A stretch of DNA of 64,000 bases. It comes from Ectopseudomonas alcaliphila (lineage in GTDB: Bacteria; Pseudomonadota; Gammaproteobacteria; Pseudomonadales; Pseudomonadaceae). Shown here piece after piece: positions 1 through 7,588 of the stretch. The notes under the pieces were generated by a model that was given only the letters and a program-made list of their open reading frames with translations, did no database searches and had not been told where the DNA came from. Within the stretch, counting starts at the first letter, position 1, and each line of letters starts with the position of its first letter. The position numbers and the translations under genes are program-made. The stretch lies in NCBI RefSeq assembly GCF_900101755.1, contig NZ_FNAE01000003.1:214715-278714 (forward strand), given 5' to 3'.

Positions 1-389
1 CCGTCACGCCACAGGTAGGCGCGACTGTCGCCGATATGCGCCAGGGTATAGCGGCGGCCGCGCAGCACCAGGGCGGTGAGGGTGGTCAGCAGCGGCTGGC
101 CGCCGCCGTTGGCCTGCAGCCAGCGGTTATGTGCGATCAGCAGGCGGTCCAGGCTGTGCTGCACCGGCCAGGTCTCGGGCGTGGAGTAAAAGTCCAGCGC
201 CAGCGCCTGCAGGGTCGCGCGTGCGGCCAGGCCGCCGTCGGCGCACTGGCTGACGCCGTCAGCCAGGCCAAGCAGGTAACCCTTGCTGGCGGCCAGGGCC
301 GGCGCTGGCGTAACCACGCGCAGGGCGTCCTGATTCTCGCTGCGCGGGCCGGTGGCACTGGTTTCGCCGATGCTCAGTTGCAGGGCCAT
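1..389 (-). CDS. PP2C-type protein phosphatase domain (5' part, probably bifunctional kinase/phosphatase)
   Basis: The first 129 codons of a minus-strand gene are visible; the rest lies beyond the left window edge. The PP2C metal-binding motifs are present: TGPRSENQDA near residues 13-22, LADGVS near 42-47 and AHIGDSRAYL near 117-126. In Pseudomonas nitrate clusters the full protein is usually about 550 residues with a C-terminal Ser/Thr kinase domain (family knowledge); that half cannot be seen here. The start ATG at 389 follows a GGAAAC stretch. It is the last visible gene of the minus-strand nitrate cluster, 115 bp after nasA, with a palindromic repeat in the gap. Its target is unknown. 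Confidence 0.8.
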   Translation of the reverse strand, partial: MALQLSIGETSATGPRSENQDALRVVTPAPALAASKGYLLGLADGVSQCADGGLAARATLQALALDFYSTPETWPVQHSLDRLLIAHNRWLQANGGGQPLLTTLTALVLRGRRYTLAHIGDSRAYLWRD

Positions 390-415
390 GGGACGGTTTC
401 CGTAGATCTTTGGAC

Positions 416-478
416 CGTAGGGTGCGCCGTGCGCACCAGGCTCGAGGCAAATCGCTGGTGCGCGCGGCGCACCCTACG
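416..478. repeat. REP-like inverted repeat between nasA and the phosphatase gene
   Basis: Two arms of about 23 bp (GTAGGGTGCGCCGTGCGCAC and its near complement) face each other around a short loop. Related half or full copies occur at 8085-8106 and 53424-53489, so this is a dispersed extragenic palindrome family rather than a gene-specific terminator; no T-run follows. Confidence 0.7.
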
Positions 479-504
479 AGTGTGGCTGGTCGTCGAGAAC
501 TCGC

Positions 505-1716
505 TCACACCCGCGCGGCGGTGACTGCAGCGCTACCCCAGGTGGTGCGCCAGCGCTGCTTGACCCCGTGCAGACCGATCCAGGCCAGCACGCCGAGGCT
601 GGCGAACAGCCACAGGCCCAACTGGTAGTCGCCGGTGTGCTGCTTGATGGTGCCGAGGCCGGCGGCGAGGAAGAAGCCACCGATGCCGCCCGCCATGCCG
701 ATCAGCCCGGTCATCACGCCGATTTCCCTGCGAAAACGCTGCGGCACCAACTGGAACACCGCGCCATTGCCGGCACCGAGGCCGAGCATGGCAGCGACGA
801 AAAAGGCCAGGGCGGCGGTCGCACTGGGCAGGTTGAAACCCACCACGGCGATGCACAGCGAGGCGATGGTGTACATCATCAGCAGCGTGCGAATGCCGCC
901 GATGCGGTCGGCCAGAGCGCCGCCCAGCGGGCGCAGCAGGCTGCCGGCGAAGACGCAGGCGGCGGTGTAGTAGCCGGCGGTCACCGGGTTCAGCCCGTAC
1001 TGGTCGCTGAAGTAACCGGGCAGGGCGCTGGCCAGGCCGATGAAGCCGCCAAAGGTGACGCTGTAGAAGAACATGAACCACCAGCTGTCGCGGTCGCCGA
1101 GGGCCTTGAGGTAGTCGCCGAAGGCCTTGGGTTTGGGCCGCTCCGGCGCATTCTTGGCCACCAGGGCCAAGATCACCAGGGTTGCCAGCAGCGGGATCAG
1201 CGCCCAGCCGAACACGTTCTGCCAGCCGGACAGTGCCGCCAGGCCGGGGGCGAACAGCGCTGCCAGCACGGTGCCGGAGTTGCCGGCTCCGGCGATGCCC
1301 ATGGCCTTGCCTTGATGCTGCGGTGGATACCACTGCGAGGCCAGCGGCAGGGCCACGGCGAAGGCGGCGCCGGCGAAACCGAGAAACAGGCCGAGCAGCA
1401 GCGCCTGCTCGTAGCTGCCGATACCGATCTGCCAGGCGCAGAACAGCGCGACGATCACCACCACCTGGCCGAGCAGGCCTGCGGTCTTGGGTGACAGGCG
1501 GTCGCAGAGAAAACCCATCAGCAGACGCAGCACAGCGCCGGCGAGAATCGGCGTGGCCACCATCAGACCGCGCTGCTGGGCGTTGAGGTCGAGGTCGGTA
1601 GCGATCTGCACCGCCAGCGGGCCGAGCAGGTACCAGACCATGAAGCTCAGGTCGAAATAGAGGAAGGCGGCAAACAGGGTGGGGGCGTGGCCGGCTTTCC
1701 AGAAACTTGTATTCAT
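505..1716 (-). CDS. nasA: MFS nitrate/nitrite transporter (NarK/NasA type)
   Basis: The 403-residue protein has about 12 hydrophobic segments, the size of single-domain NarK/NasA carriers of the inner membrane. Both nitrate signatures are visible: GAGNSGTVLAALFAP near residues 143-157 and GNGAVFQLVPQRF followed by GLIGMAGGIGGFFL near 316-351. The substrate-contacting arginine of helix 2 is probably R64 in LRLLMGFLCDR. The ATG at 1716 follows GAGGTGATCG. It lies about 200 bp downstream of a sigma-54 promoter, twin hexaloop hairpins and a terminator, so expression is probably controlled by NtrC-type activation and NasT antitermination. Together with the ABC system upstream it imports nitrate for assimilation. 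Confidence 0.93.
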   Translation of the reverse strand: MNTSFWKAGHAPTLFAAFLYFDLSFMVWYLLGPLAVQIATDLDLNAQQRGLMVATPILAGAVLRLLMGFLCDRLSPKTAGLLGQVVVIVALFCAWQIGIGSYEQALLLGLFLGFAGAAFAVALPLASQWYPPQHQGKAMGIAGAGNSGTVLAALFAPGLAALSGWQNVFGWALIPLLATLVILALVAKNAPERPKPKAFGDYLKALGDRDSWWFMFFYSVTFGGFIGLASALPGYFSDQYGLNPVTAGYYTAACVFAGSLLRPLGGALADRIGGIRTLLMMYTIASLCIAVVGFNLPSATAALAFFVAAMLGLGAGNGAVFQLVPQRFRREIGVMTGLIGMAGGIGGFFLAAGLGTIKQHTGDYQLGLWLFASLGVLAWIGLHGVKQRWRTTWGSAAVTAARV

Positions 1717-1912
1717 CGATCACCTCATCAGCGAGAAGGAGCCCGGCCAGGCGCGGTGAGCCGTGGTCGTGGACACGGCGGCCGCGTCTGCCGGGAAGGC
1801 CGTGCACTTGTGATGCAGAGCCCTGCGGCCGAAGCCACAGCAGGTTTGAGCGATTGCAGTGCAGGCTCGTATCACGACACCTGCGCCGGCCCCGGTCACT
1901 GGGGCGAACACG

Positions 1913-1948
1913 AAAAAAAACGCCGCTTCACCACGGCCACTGAAGGCG
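1913..1948 (-). terminator. Leader terminator of nasA (attenuator)
   Basis: On the minus strand a stem CGCCTTCA / TGAAGCGGCG with a 10-nt loop is followed by eight T. It sits between the promoter and nasA, not at a gene end, so it should stop transcription unless an antiterminator acts. The segment CTCACC just upstream can pair with GGTGAAG of the terminator arm, giving an alternative fold. Confidence 0.75.
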
Positions 1949-1956
1949 AGGTGAGG

Positions 1957-1997
1957 CGACGTCTTTGTCGTGAGGGAGGTGGCCGCCGTTGGCTACC
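1957..1997 (-). promoter_or_regulatory. Twin ANTAR hexaloop hairpins in the nasA leader
   Basis: Hairpin P1 (1997-1978) has a GGTAGCC/GGCCACC stem with loop AACGGC. Hairpin P2 (1970-1957) has a CGAC/GTCG stem with loop AAAGAC. Both loops are hexanucleotides with A at position 1 and G at position 4, the feature recognised by ANTAR-domain antiterminators such as NasT/NasR (established knowledge). The terminator follows 8 nt later. NasT itself is not encoded in this window. Confidence 0.75.
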
Positions 1998-2012
1998 TGG
2001 TATCAGGGACCA

Positions 2013-2029
2013 AGCAAGAGCCGAGCCAA
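2013..2029 (-). promoter_or_regulatory. Sigma-54 (RpoN) promoter of nasA
   Basis: The minus-strand sequence TTGGCTCGGCTCTTGCT has GG and GC separated by exactly 10 bases, matching the -24/-12 consensus apart from one base (A to T after TTGGC). Transcription would start near 2002, just before hairpin P1. This fits nitrogen-limitation control through NtrC; no clear NtrC site was identified upstream. Confidence 0.75.
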
Positions 2030-2138
2030 TCGAGCAGAGGCCCTGGGATCAGGCGCTACGCAGCTTCAGCCAGCGCCGGGCTGCCGCAAAACGAGGCGTT
2101 TGCGCCATCGATGCCCCCGAACGGGGCGAGTGCTGCGC

Positions 2139-2294
2139 TCAGCTACGGTGCGTGCTGAGAGTGGCGTGTGATTGGACGCTGGAAAGTTGGGCAACGCTGG
2201 TTGCGTGAGTGGGTAGCGGCAGGGTCAGCAGGGCGATTGCCAGCAGATTGCTCAGCAGCCCCGCCTGACGGGCACGGCGGTAGGTGTCGGTCAT
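2139..2294 (-). CDS. Possible 51-residue exported peptide
   Basis: A short frame starts at ATG 2294 right after GGGGGGATCGAGG, a good ribosome-binding site. The peptide has a basic N-terminus (YRRARQ) and a hydrophobic stretch LLSNLLAIALLTLPLP ending in THA, like a signal peptide, with only about 19 residues after it. It lies just upstream of the nasA promoter and downstream of the thioesterase gene. I do not recognise it. It could be a true small secreted peptide, the remnant of a longer exported protein, or chance. Confidence 0.3.
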   Translation of the reverse strand: MTDTYRRARQAGLLSNLLAIALLTLPLPTHATSVAQLSSVQSHATLSTHRS

Positions 2295-2432
2295 CCTCGA
2301 TCCCCCCTTTTTTCTGTTCTGACCTAGGCGTAGCAGACGAATGGCGAAGTGTCACGGTATTGGCAGCAATAACTGTGCAAGTTTTGCCTGGTGTCTGTAT
2401 GCCCGCAGCCCTGAAGTATCGGAAACCTGGAG

Positions 2433-2876
2433 TCAGTCGAGCCGATTGACCTTGGGGAACTTGGCACTGAAGGCGTCCGGCATCGGCACCACCTTCGACT
2501 GGCGGTAATCGAAGAACACGAAGCCGGACTTGGCCATGGCCACCAGGGCGCCGTCGGTCGGGCGGGTGATGCGGAAGGTGATGTCGCCGCCATAGCGGTT
2601 GAAGTCCATCACGCCGACTTCGAACAGCAACTGGTCGCGGGCATGGGCCTCGGCGCGGTAGGTGGTGGCCAGGTCGGTGACGATGATACCGATACCGCTG
2701 CCATCGTTTTCGCGGATGCCGAACTCGAAGAGAAAACGTGCGCGTGCCTCGGAAATCATCGAGATCATCGAGTCATTGCCCAGATGGTTGGCACCGTTGA
2801 TGTCGGTGACGCGCACGGTCAGGTGGGTGCTGTAGCAGTACTGGTCTTCGGGAAAATCGAGGGTCAGGCGTGCCAT
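2433..2876 (-). CDS. Acyl-CoA thioesterase-like hotdog protein
   Basis: The 147-residue protein has the 4HBT/hotdog pattern of the YbgC-like group: a strand ending in VTDINGANHLGND, a long helix (SMISMISEARARFLFEFG) and a late RYGGDITFRI strand. Such enzymes hydrolyse acyl-CoA or aryl-CoA thioesters in the cytoplasm. The catalytic Asp of the family would be in VTDINGANHLGN near residue 25. It lies 48 bp after the PL7 gene on the same strand and may be co-transcribed with it. Nothing visible ties it directly to nitrate use; the substrate is unknown. Confidence 0.7.
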   Translation of the reverse strand: MARLTLDFPEDQYCYSTHLTVRVTDINGANHLGNDSMISMISEARARFLFEFGIRENDGSGIGIIVTDLATTYRAEAHARDQLLFEVGVMDFNRYGGDITFRITRPTDGALVAMAKSGFVFFDYRQSKVVPMPDAFSAKFPKVNRLD

Positions 2877-2924
2877 GGTCGAGCCGTCGTCGAGGGGAGC
2901 GGCGATTGTAAACCGCCGCGTTCC

Positions 2925-3614
2925 TCAGCGGTGCAGGCTGTTGAGGTGATAGAACGTGACGCGGCCACCTTCGCTATCCGGTCCGTAATTGTCCTGGATA
3001 TAGGCGCCCGCCTTGAAGTACAGGTACTGCTTGCTCCAGCTGCTACTCAACTGGCGGTAGAGCGAGCCATTGTCGCCATCCGTGCTGGCCACGCTGATGC
3101 CGATGCGTCCGCTGGGCGTGACGCGCAGGTCGTAGCCAAAGCGCTCGCCAAGCTGGATGTTCTCGGCCAGCAGGATGTTTTGCACGTTGCTGTCGCCCGG
3201 GCGAGCGCGCAGCAGCAGCTCCACCCGGCCAACGCCGCGTCGATAGTGATATTGCAGCTTGAGCAGCGGGTCGTTCTGGCTGCCCGGCACATCGGTGCTA
3301 TGGATCTGGCCGATCACCACCTTGTTGCGGCTGGGCACCTGGTCGACCTGCAGCACGGCACTGAGATAGCTGTCCGAACTGGCATGGAGCCAGTTGTCGA
3401 GTCTGCCGTCGTGCTGGGTTTCGCGTAGCTCGCTGCGTGGATAGCGGGCGTCGGCGGTGGTCGAGCCGGTGACTGGCACCCAGAAGGTCACGCTGCCGTC
3501 GGCATTGCGCCGAAAGTAGCGACTTGTGTAACCGTTATTCAGTCGTTCGGTGGTGATGGTGGTCGGCGCCGGTTCGGTGGGAATCGACAGATTCCAGGTG
3601 GTGAGATCGAGCAC
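2925..3614 (-). CDS. Polysaccharide lyase family 7 (alginate lyase-like), no signal peptide
   Basis: The 229-residue protein carries the three PL7 signatures in order: PRSELRE (about residues 59-65), QIH (about 103-105) and YFKAGAYIQDN (about 199-209). This family cleaves alginate or related uronic polymers by beta-elimination, with the Gln-His pair and Tyr in catalysis. Its length is that of a single catalytic domain. The N-terminus (MLDLTTWNL) has no export signal, so it would be cytoplasmic unless the start is misjudged. It sits about 100 bp after nrtD on the same strand inside a nitrate cluster, an odd place for a lyase; P. aeruginosa PA1784 is recalled to be placed similarly. Confidence 0.85.
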   Translation of the reverse strand: MLDLTTWNLSIPTEPAPTTITTERLNNGYTSRYFRRNADGSVTFWVPVTGSTTADARYPRSELRETQHDGRLDNWLHASSDSYLSAVLQVDQVPSRNKVVIGQIHSTDVPGSQNDPLLKLQYHYRRGVGRVELLLRARPGDSNVQNILLAENIQLGERFGYDLRVTPSGRIGISVASTDGDNGSLYRQLSSSWSKQYLYFKAGAYIQDNYGPDSEGGRVTFYHLNSLHR

Positions 3615-3710
3615 GGGGTTCTCTGCTTGTCGGTTGAGGGCCCTTGTTCGTCCCTGTAACGGGCCAGAGGTTCCGCCGCCCCAGCCCTTGAGCCAGAGCG
3701 GTTTTGACGC

Positions 3711-4502
3711 TCAGGCGGCCGGGCGCTGCTGGCGCTGGTAGAGGAACTCCAGCACGGCGGTACGGTAGGCGTGGTACTGCGGGTCATTGGCCAGCGCCAG
3801 GCGGTCGCGCGGGCGCGGCAGGTCGACGGCGAGGATTTCGCCGACGGTGGCGGCCGGGCCATTGGTCATCATCACGATACGATCGGACAGCAGCACGGCC
3901 TCGTCGACGTCATGAGTGACCATCACCACGGTGCTATGGGTCTGCCCGACGATGCGCAGCAGCTCGTCCTGCAGGTGCGCGCGGGTCAGCGCATCGAGGG
4001 CGCCGAACGGTTCGTCCATCAGCAGCACCTTGGGCTCCATGGCCAGGGCGCGGGCGATGCCGACGCGCTGCTTCATGCCGCCGGAGATCTCGTTGGGCTG
4101 CTTGTGCATGGCATGGCTGAGGCCGACCATGTTCAGCGCCTGCTCGGTGCGGGCCTTGAGTTGGGCCTTGCTTTCGCGCGCGCCGAAGACCTTTTCCACG
4201 GCCAGGTGGACGTTGCCGAAGCAGGTCATCCAGGGCAGCAGGCTGTGGTTCTGGAACACCACGGCGCGTTCGGGGCCGGGGCCGTCGATCTCGCGACCGT
4301 TGCAGATCAGCCCGCCCTCGTTGGCATCGAGCAGGCCGGCGATCAGGTTGAGCACGGTGGACTTGCCGCAGCCGGAGTGGCCGATCAACGCGACGAACTC
4401 GCCGCGGGCGATGCTCAGGTTGACGTCTGCCAGTGCCTGGAAGCGGCCTTTCTTGGTATCGAAGTGCTTGCTGACAGCGGTCAGCTCCACGAATTTGTCC
4501 AT
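3711..4502 (-). CDS. nrtD: Nitrate ABC transporter ATP-binding protein
   Basis: A 263-residue ABC ATPase: Walker A GHSGCGKST (residues 41-49), signature SGGMKQRVGIARAL, Walker B LLMDEPFG, and an H-loop in MVTHDVDEAVLLSD. The order and type match NrtD/NasD/SsuB-like nitrate-sulfonate-taurine transporters. I chose ATG 4502 (MDKFVEL) because GGGAGA precedes it; an in-frame upstream start would add 18 unlikely residues. It powers uptake through NrtB with NrtA as binding protein. The 182-bp gap to nrtB holds a REP-like palindrome. Confidence 0.9.
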   Translation of the reverse strand: MDKFVELTAVSKHFDTKKGRFQALADVNLSIARGEFVALIGHSGCGKSTVLNLIAGLLDANEGGLICNGREIDGPGPERAVVFQNHSLLPWMTCFGNVHLAVEKVFGARESKAQLKARTEQALNMVGLSHAMHKQPNEISGGMKQRVGIARALAMEPKVLLMDEPFGALDALTRAHLQDELLRIVGQTHSTVVMVTHDVDEAVLLSDRIVMMTNGPAATVGEILAVDLPRPRDRLALANDPQYHAYRTAVLEFLYQRQQRPAA

Positions 4503-4603
4503 CGGAGTTCTCCCGTTCTGGCTCTGTGTCCCGGATTTAATCAGAGACACTTTCATTTAAAACAAAGACTTGGCATCTATTGTTTAACTGCTTTGTAAGA
4601 TTA

Positions 4604-4663
4604 CGTAGCCGGATGCACTCCGGGGAAACGGAGATCGCATTCCCGGATTGCATCCGGGCTACG
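4604..4663. repeat. REP-like palindrome between nrtB and nrtD
   Basis: Arms CGTAGCCGGATGCACTCCGG and CCGGATTGCATCCGGGCTACG are near-complementary around a short spacer. This resembles the GTAGCCCGGATGCAATCCGGG family common in Pseudomonas intergenic regions. In this position it could stabilise the nrtAB mRNA and lower nrtD expression. Confidence 0.65.
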
Positions 4664-4684
4664 GGGTTGGCCGAACGCGCCTCT

Positions 4685-5536
4685 TCAGCTTGCGTAGTCA
4701 AAGCGTTTGGCGATCAACAGCAGCATCTGCTCCAGCGCCAGGCCGACCAGACCGACGATGATGATGGCGATGAGAATGTGTTCGACGTTGAGGTTGTTCC
4801 ACTCATCCCACACCCAGAAACCCAGACCGATGCCGCCGGTGAGCATCTCCGCGGCGACGATCACCAGCCAGGCCACGCCAATGGCCAGGCGGATGCCGGT
4901 CATCAGGTGCGGCAGCACGGCGGGGAAGAGGATGCGCGTCAGTACCTTGAATTCAGACAGCTTGAGCACGCGGGCCACGTTGAGGTAATCCTGTGGCACG
5001 CTGGCTACGCCGGCTGCAGTGTTGAGGATGATCGGCCAGATCGAGCTGATGAAGATCACCCAGATCGACGCTGGGCCAGCTGCCTCGAACACCAGCAGGC
5101 CGATCGGTAGCCAGGCCAGCGGCGAGACCGGGCGCAGCAGGCTGATGATCGGCGCGAGCATGCCGGCGAGAAAGGCGAAACGGCCGATGGCGAACCCCAG
5201 GGGAATGCCCACCAGCGCGGCGAGGCCGAAGCCGACCCCGACGCGGCCGAGCGAGTTGAGGATGTTCCAGCCGATGCCCATGTCGTTGGGGCCGTTGTCG
5301 TAGAAAGGATCAGCGAACAGCACCAGAGCGGCCTGCCAGGTGCTCAAGGGGCCCGGCAAGCCTTCGCTGTACTGTGCCAGCAGCGACCAGAAGCCGATGA
5401 AGGCGATGATGCCCAGCAGCGGGGCGATGCCGGCCTTGAGCAGGCTGCCCAGTGCGGCGGCGCTGGGCAGCAAGGCCTGCGCAGAGAGGCGCGGCTTGGC
5501 GATTGGCGGCAGCGGTGTTTTCAGGGGCGCATTCAT
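4685..5536 (-). CDS. nrtB: Nitrate ABC transporter permease
   Basis: The 283-residue protein has six to seven hydrophobic segments and the cytoplasmic EAA loop EAAGPASIWVIFISSIWPII, which docks to the ATPase. This is the BPD inner-membrane component of the nitrate/taurine/sulfonate ABC family. ATG 5536 is preferred over an in-frame GTG two codons upstream because GGAGG lies 5 nt before it. It follows nrtA by 12 bp, clearly in the same operon. Confidence 0.9.
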   Translation of the reverse strand: MNAPLKTPLPPIAKPRLSAQALLPSAAALGSLLKAGIAPLLGIIAFIGFWSLLAQYSEGLPGPLSTWQAALVLFADPFYDNGPNDMGIGWNILNSLGRVGVGFGLAALVGIPLGFAIGRFAFLAGMLAPIISLLRPVSPLAWLPIGLLVFEAAGPASIWVIFISSIWPIILNTAAGVASVPQDYLNVARVLKLSEFKVLTRILFPAVLPHLMTGIRLAIGVAWLVIVAAEMLTGGIGLGFWVWDEWNNLNVEHILIAIIIVGLVGLALEQMLLLIAKRFDYAS

Positions 5537-5548
5537 GGTCACCTCCGG

Positions 5549-6832
5549 TCAGGCTTTGATGGCGAAGGAGTCGGCGTAGGCGGCCGGATTGCTGCCGTCC
5601 CAGACCACGCCGTCGATCAGCGTGCTGCTGCGCAGCGGGCTGCTCGGCACGGCCAGCTTGAGGGCGCTGGCAGCCTCGGCGTAGAGCGCGGTCTGGTTGA
5701 TCTGCGCGGCCACGGCGGCGTAATCCGGGGCATCCTTGAGCAGGCCCCAGCGCTTGAACTGGGTGAGGAACCACATGCCGTCGGAGTGATAGGGGAAGTT
5801 GACGCTGCCGTCCTTGCAGAAGGCCATGGCGTGTTCGTCCTTCCAGCTGTTGCCGAGGCCGTCCTCGTACTGGGCGAGGAAGCGCGGCTCGATCACCTGC
5901 ACCGGCGCGTTGACGTAGGCCTTGCCGGAAATCAGCTTGGCGGTGCTCTTGCGGTTCTCCTCGCTGGCTTCGATGAAGCGGCTGGCGTCGAGAATCGCCA
6001 TGATCAGTGCGCGGGCAGCATTGGGATATTGCTCGATAAAGGCGCGGGTGGTGCCGAGCACCTTCTCAGGGTGGTCCGGCCAGATCTGCTGGGTGGTGGT
6101 GGCGGTGAAGCCGATCTTGTCGAAGATCGCCCGCGCGCCCCACGGCTCGCCGACGCAGAAGCCGTCCATATTGCCGACGCGCATGTTGGCGACCATCTGC
6201 GGTGGCGGCACGACGATGGTCTTCACATCGCTCATGGGGTTGATGCCCAGGCTGCCGAGCCAGTAGTACAGCCACATGGCGTGGGTGCCGGTGGGGAAGG
6301 TCTGGGCGAAGGTCAGTGGCGTACCGCCTTTCTTCACGTGCTCGGCCAGTTGCACGCCGTTGCTCACGCCGGCCTCACGCAGTTGTTTGGACAGGGTGAT
6401 GGCCTGGCCATTCTGATTCAGCCCCATCAGCACCGCCATGTCCCGCTGCGGCCCCGCCAGGCCGAGCTGGGCGCCATACATCATGCCGTAGAGCACATGG
6501 GCGGCATCCAGTTCGCCGGTGTTGAGCTTGTCGCGCACGCCGGCCCAGGAAGCTTCCTTGCTCGGATTGATGGTCAGGCCGTACTTCTCGCCGAAGCCCT
6601 GGGTGGCGGCGACCACCACCGAGGCGCAATCGGTTAGGGGAATGAAGCCGACGGTCAGCGCGGCCTTTTCCGGTGCGTCGGAGCCGGCCGCCCAGGCCGC
6701 GCTGCGCAGCGAGGCTGGCGCCGACAGGCCGAGTGCGGCGATGCCGCTCACGGCACCGGCCAGGGCGATGGATTGCTTGAGGAAGTTACGGCGGCTGGTG
6801 GCCAGGGGCTTGTTCGAATCACGATCGGTCAT
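5549..6832 (-). CDS. nrtA: Nitrate ABC transporter substrate-binding protein, Tat-exported
   Basis: The 427-residue protein begins with a twin-arginine signal (TSRRNFLKQ followed by a hydrophobic stretch to SAAWA), so it is exported folded to the periplasm. The body matches NrtA/CmpA-type binding proteins: VGFIPLTDCASVVVA, GLTINPSKEASWAGVRDKL, LYYWLGSLGINP, VPPPQMVANMRVGNMDGFCVGEPWG. Length is typical (about 400-450). ATG 6832 starts just before the Tat signal; a longer in-frame extension runs back into the leader hairpins and is not real. The gene is first in nrtABD and is preceded by a sigma-54 promoter and an antitermination leader. Confidence 0.92.
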   Translation of the reverse strand: MTDRDSNKPLATSRRNFLKQSIALAGAVSGIAALGLSAPASLRSAAWAAGSDAPEKAALTVGFIPLTDCASVVVAATQGFGEKYGLTINPSKEASWAGVRDKLNTGELDAAHVLYGMMYGAQLGLAGPQRDMAVLMGLNQNGQAITLSKQLREAGVSNGVQLAEHVKKGGTPLTFAQTFPTGTHAMWLYYWLGSLGINPMSDVKTIVVPPPQMVANMRVGNMDGFCVGEPWGARAIFDKIGFTATTTQQIWPDHPEKVLGTTRAFIEQYPNAARALIMAILDASRFIEASEENRKSTAKLISGKAYVNAPVQVIEPRFLAQYEDGLGNSWKDEHAMAFCKDGSVNFPYHSDGMWFLTQFKRWGLLKDAPDYAAVAAQINQTALYAEAASALKLAVPSSPLRSSTLIDGVVWDGSNPAAYADSFAIKA

Positions 6833-6856
6833 GGGTCTAATCCTTGTCAGGCGCAT

Positions 6857-6917
6857 AAACAAAAACGGCGTACGCCAGGCCACCTCCATGAAAGGAAGGT
6901 GACCTGACGGACGCCGT
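6857..6917 (-). terminator. Leader terminator of nrtABD (attenuator)
   Basis: Minus-strand arms ACGGCGTCCGTCAGGTCACC and GGTGGCCTGGCGTACGCCGT form a long imperfect stem followed by TTTTTGTTT, 25 nt before the nrtA start. The left arm begins inside hexaloop hairpin P2, so folding of P2 and of the terminator exclude each other, as required for antitermination. Confidence 0.82.
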
Positions 6918-6949
6918 TGTCCGTGATCCTCGGCCCGCCGCCGTTGGCG
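6907..6949 (-). promoter_or_regulatory. Twin ANTAR hexaloop hairpins in the nrtA leader
   Basis: P1 (6949-6936) is CGCC-AACGGC-GGCG and P2 (6924-6907) is ACGGAC-AACGGC-GTCCGT. Both hexaloops are identical, with A at position 1 and G at position 4, the canonical ANTAR-binding pair. P2 overlaps the left arm of the terminator. The same AACGGC loop recurs in the nasA leader, so both units are probably controlled by one NasT protein, which would release the terminators when nitrate or nitrite frees it from NasS (family knowledge). Confidence 0.85.
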
Positions 6950-6977
6950 TGCTACGCAGGATGGTTGACAGGGACTT

Positions 6978-6994
6978 AGCAAGGGGCTTGCCAG
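6978..6994 (-). promoter_or_regulatory. Sigma-54 (RpoN) promoter of nrtABD
   Basis: The minus-strand sequence CTGGCAAGCCCCTTGCT gives GG-N10-GC with TGGCA and TTGC boxes, a strong -24/-12 match. The start of transcription would be near 6967, 18 nt before hairpin P1. Confidence 0.8.
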
Positions 6995-7219
6995 CTTTCG
7001 TGCGCAGCGGCCGAGTAGCTGTATGCAGCACCTGATAGCTGCAGATCGGATGCCGATCGTTCAATTATCAACTATTTAAAATCAAAGACTTACATCTTCT
7101 TTATGAGGTGACTTAGCAGAATGTGCAGTCAGCGCACGCGCGGCACGCCCCCGCATGCTTCTGAGCCAATGCCGTGCATGAGCGGGCGCCGCTGAGCCTT
7201 TTTGGTTCGTACCGCACCC

Positions 7220-7534
7220 TCAGGAAGCCGGTTGAACGCGCGCCTCCTCGACGAAGTCGCGCAGCCAGCGCAGCACTTCCACGGCTTCCCAGCGAGCTGG
7301 ATCGAACAGTGCATAGGCCAGCCCCTGATAGCCGACCACATCCAGTTGCCGATGGTAGCCAGCGCGCTGCAGCAACGCCTCGATCTCGGCGAAGCAGGTA
7401 TTGAAGTGCTGACGATTGAAGGGGGTGCGGCTCTCGGTGACGATGCCCTCGAGCTGCAGTTCCTCGACCATCTCGCGTACCCGCTCCAGCGGCATGCGGT
7501 TCACTCGGTGTTTCAGCTGCAGTACGTCCAGCAT
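7220..7534 (-). CDS. Conserved-looking hypothetical protein under a LexA box
   Basis: The 104-residue protein starts at ATG 7534 after AGGAGCG. It looks globular, alpha-helical and charged, with a Trp-rich C-terminal half (FDPARWEAVEVLRWLRDF), no signal peptide and no membrane segment. I do not recognise the family. The upstream region carries a LexA box 55 bp before the start that overlaps a plausible -35 (TTGTAC), with -10 CTATAT 17 bp on, so the gene is probably repressed by LexA and induced by DNA damage. It is divergent from the lipoprotein gene and unrelated in strand logic to nrtA, whose promoter lies downstream. Confidence 0.65.
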   Translation of the reverse strand: MLDVLQLKHRVNRMPLERVREMVEELQLEGIVTESRTPFNRQHFNTCFAEIEALLQRAGYHRQLDVVGYQGLAYALFDPARWEAVEVLRWLRDFVEEARVQPAS

Positions 7535-7588
7535 GATGGCGCTCCTGTGCAATCGATCATTTACCTGCGATATAGCCTAATCGAAAAA

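Noticed and set aside
36..524. Plus-strand frame of 162 codons at the left edge
   Set aside because: It lies opposite the PP2C gene, whose GxxxENQD, ADG and GDSR motifs are clear on the minus strand.
7001..7219. NtrC binding sites upstream of the nrtA sigma-54 promoter
   Set aside because: Partial GCAC/GTGC elements are present, but none fits the spacing and orientation of the consensus well enough.
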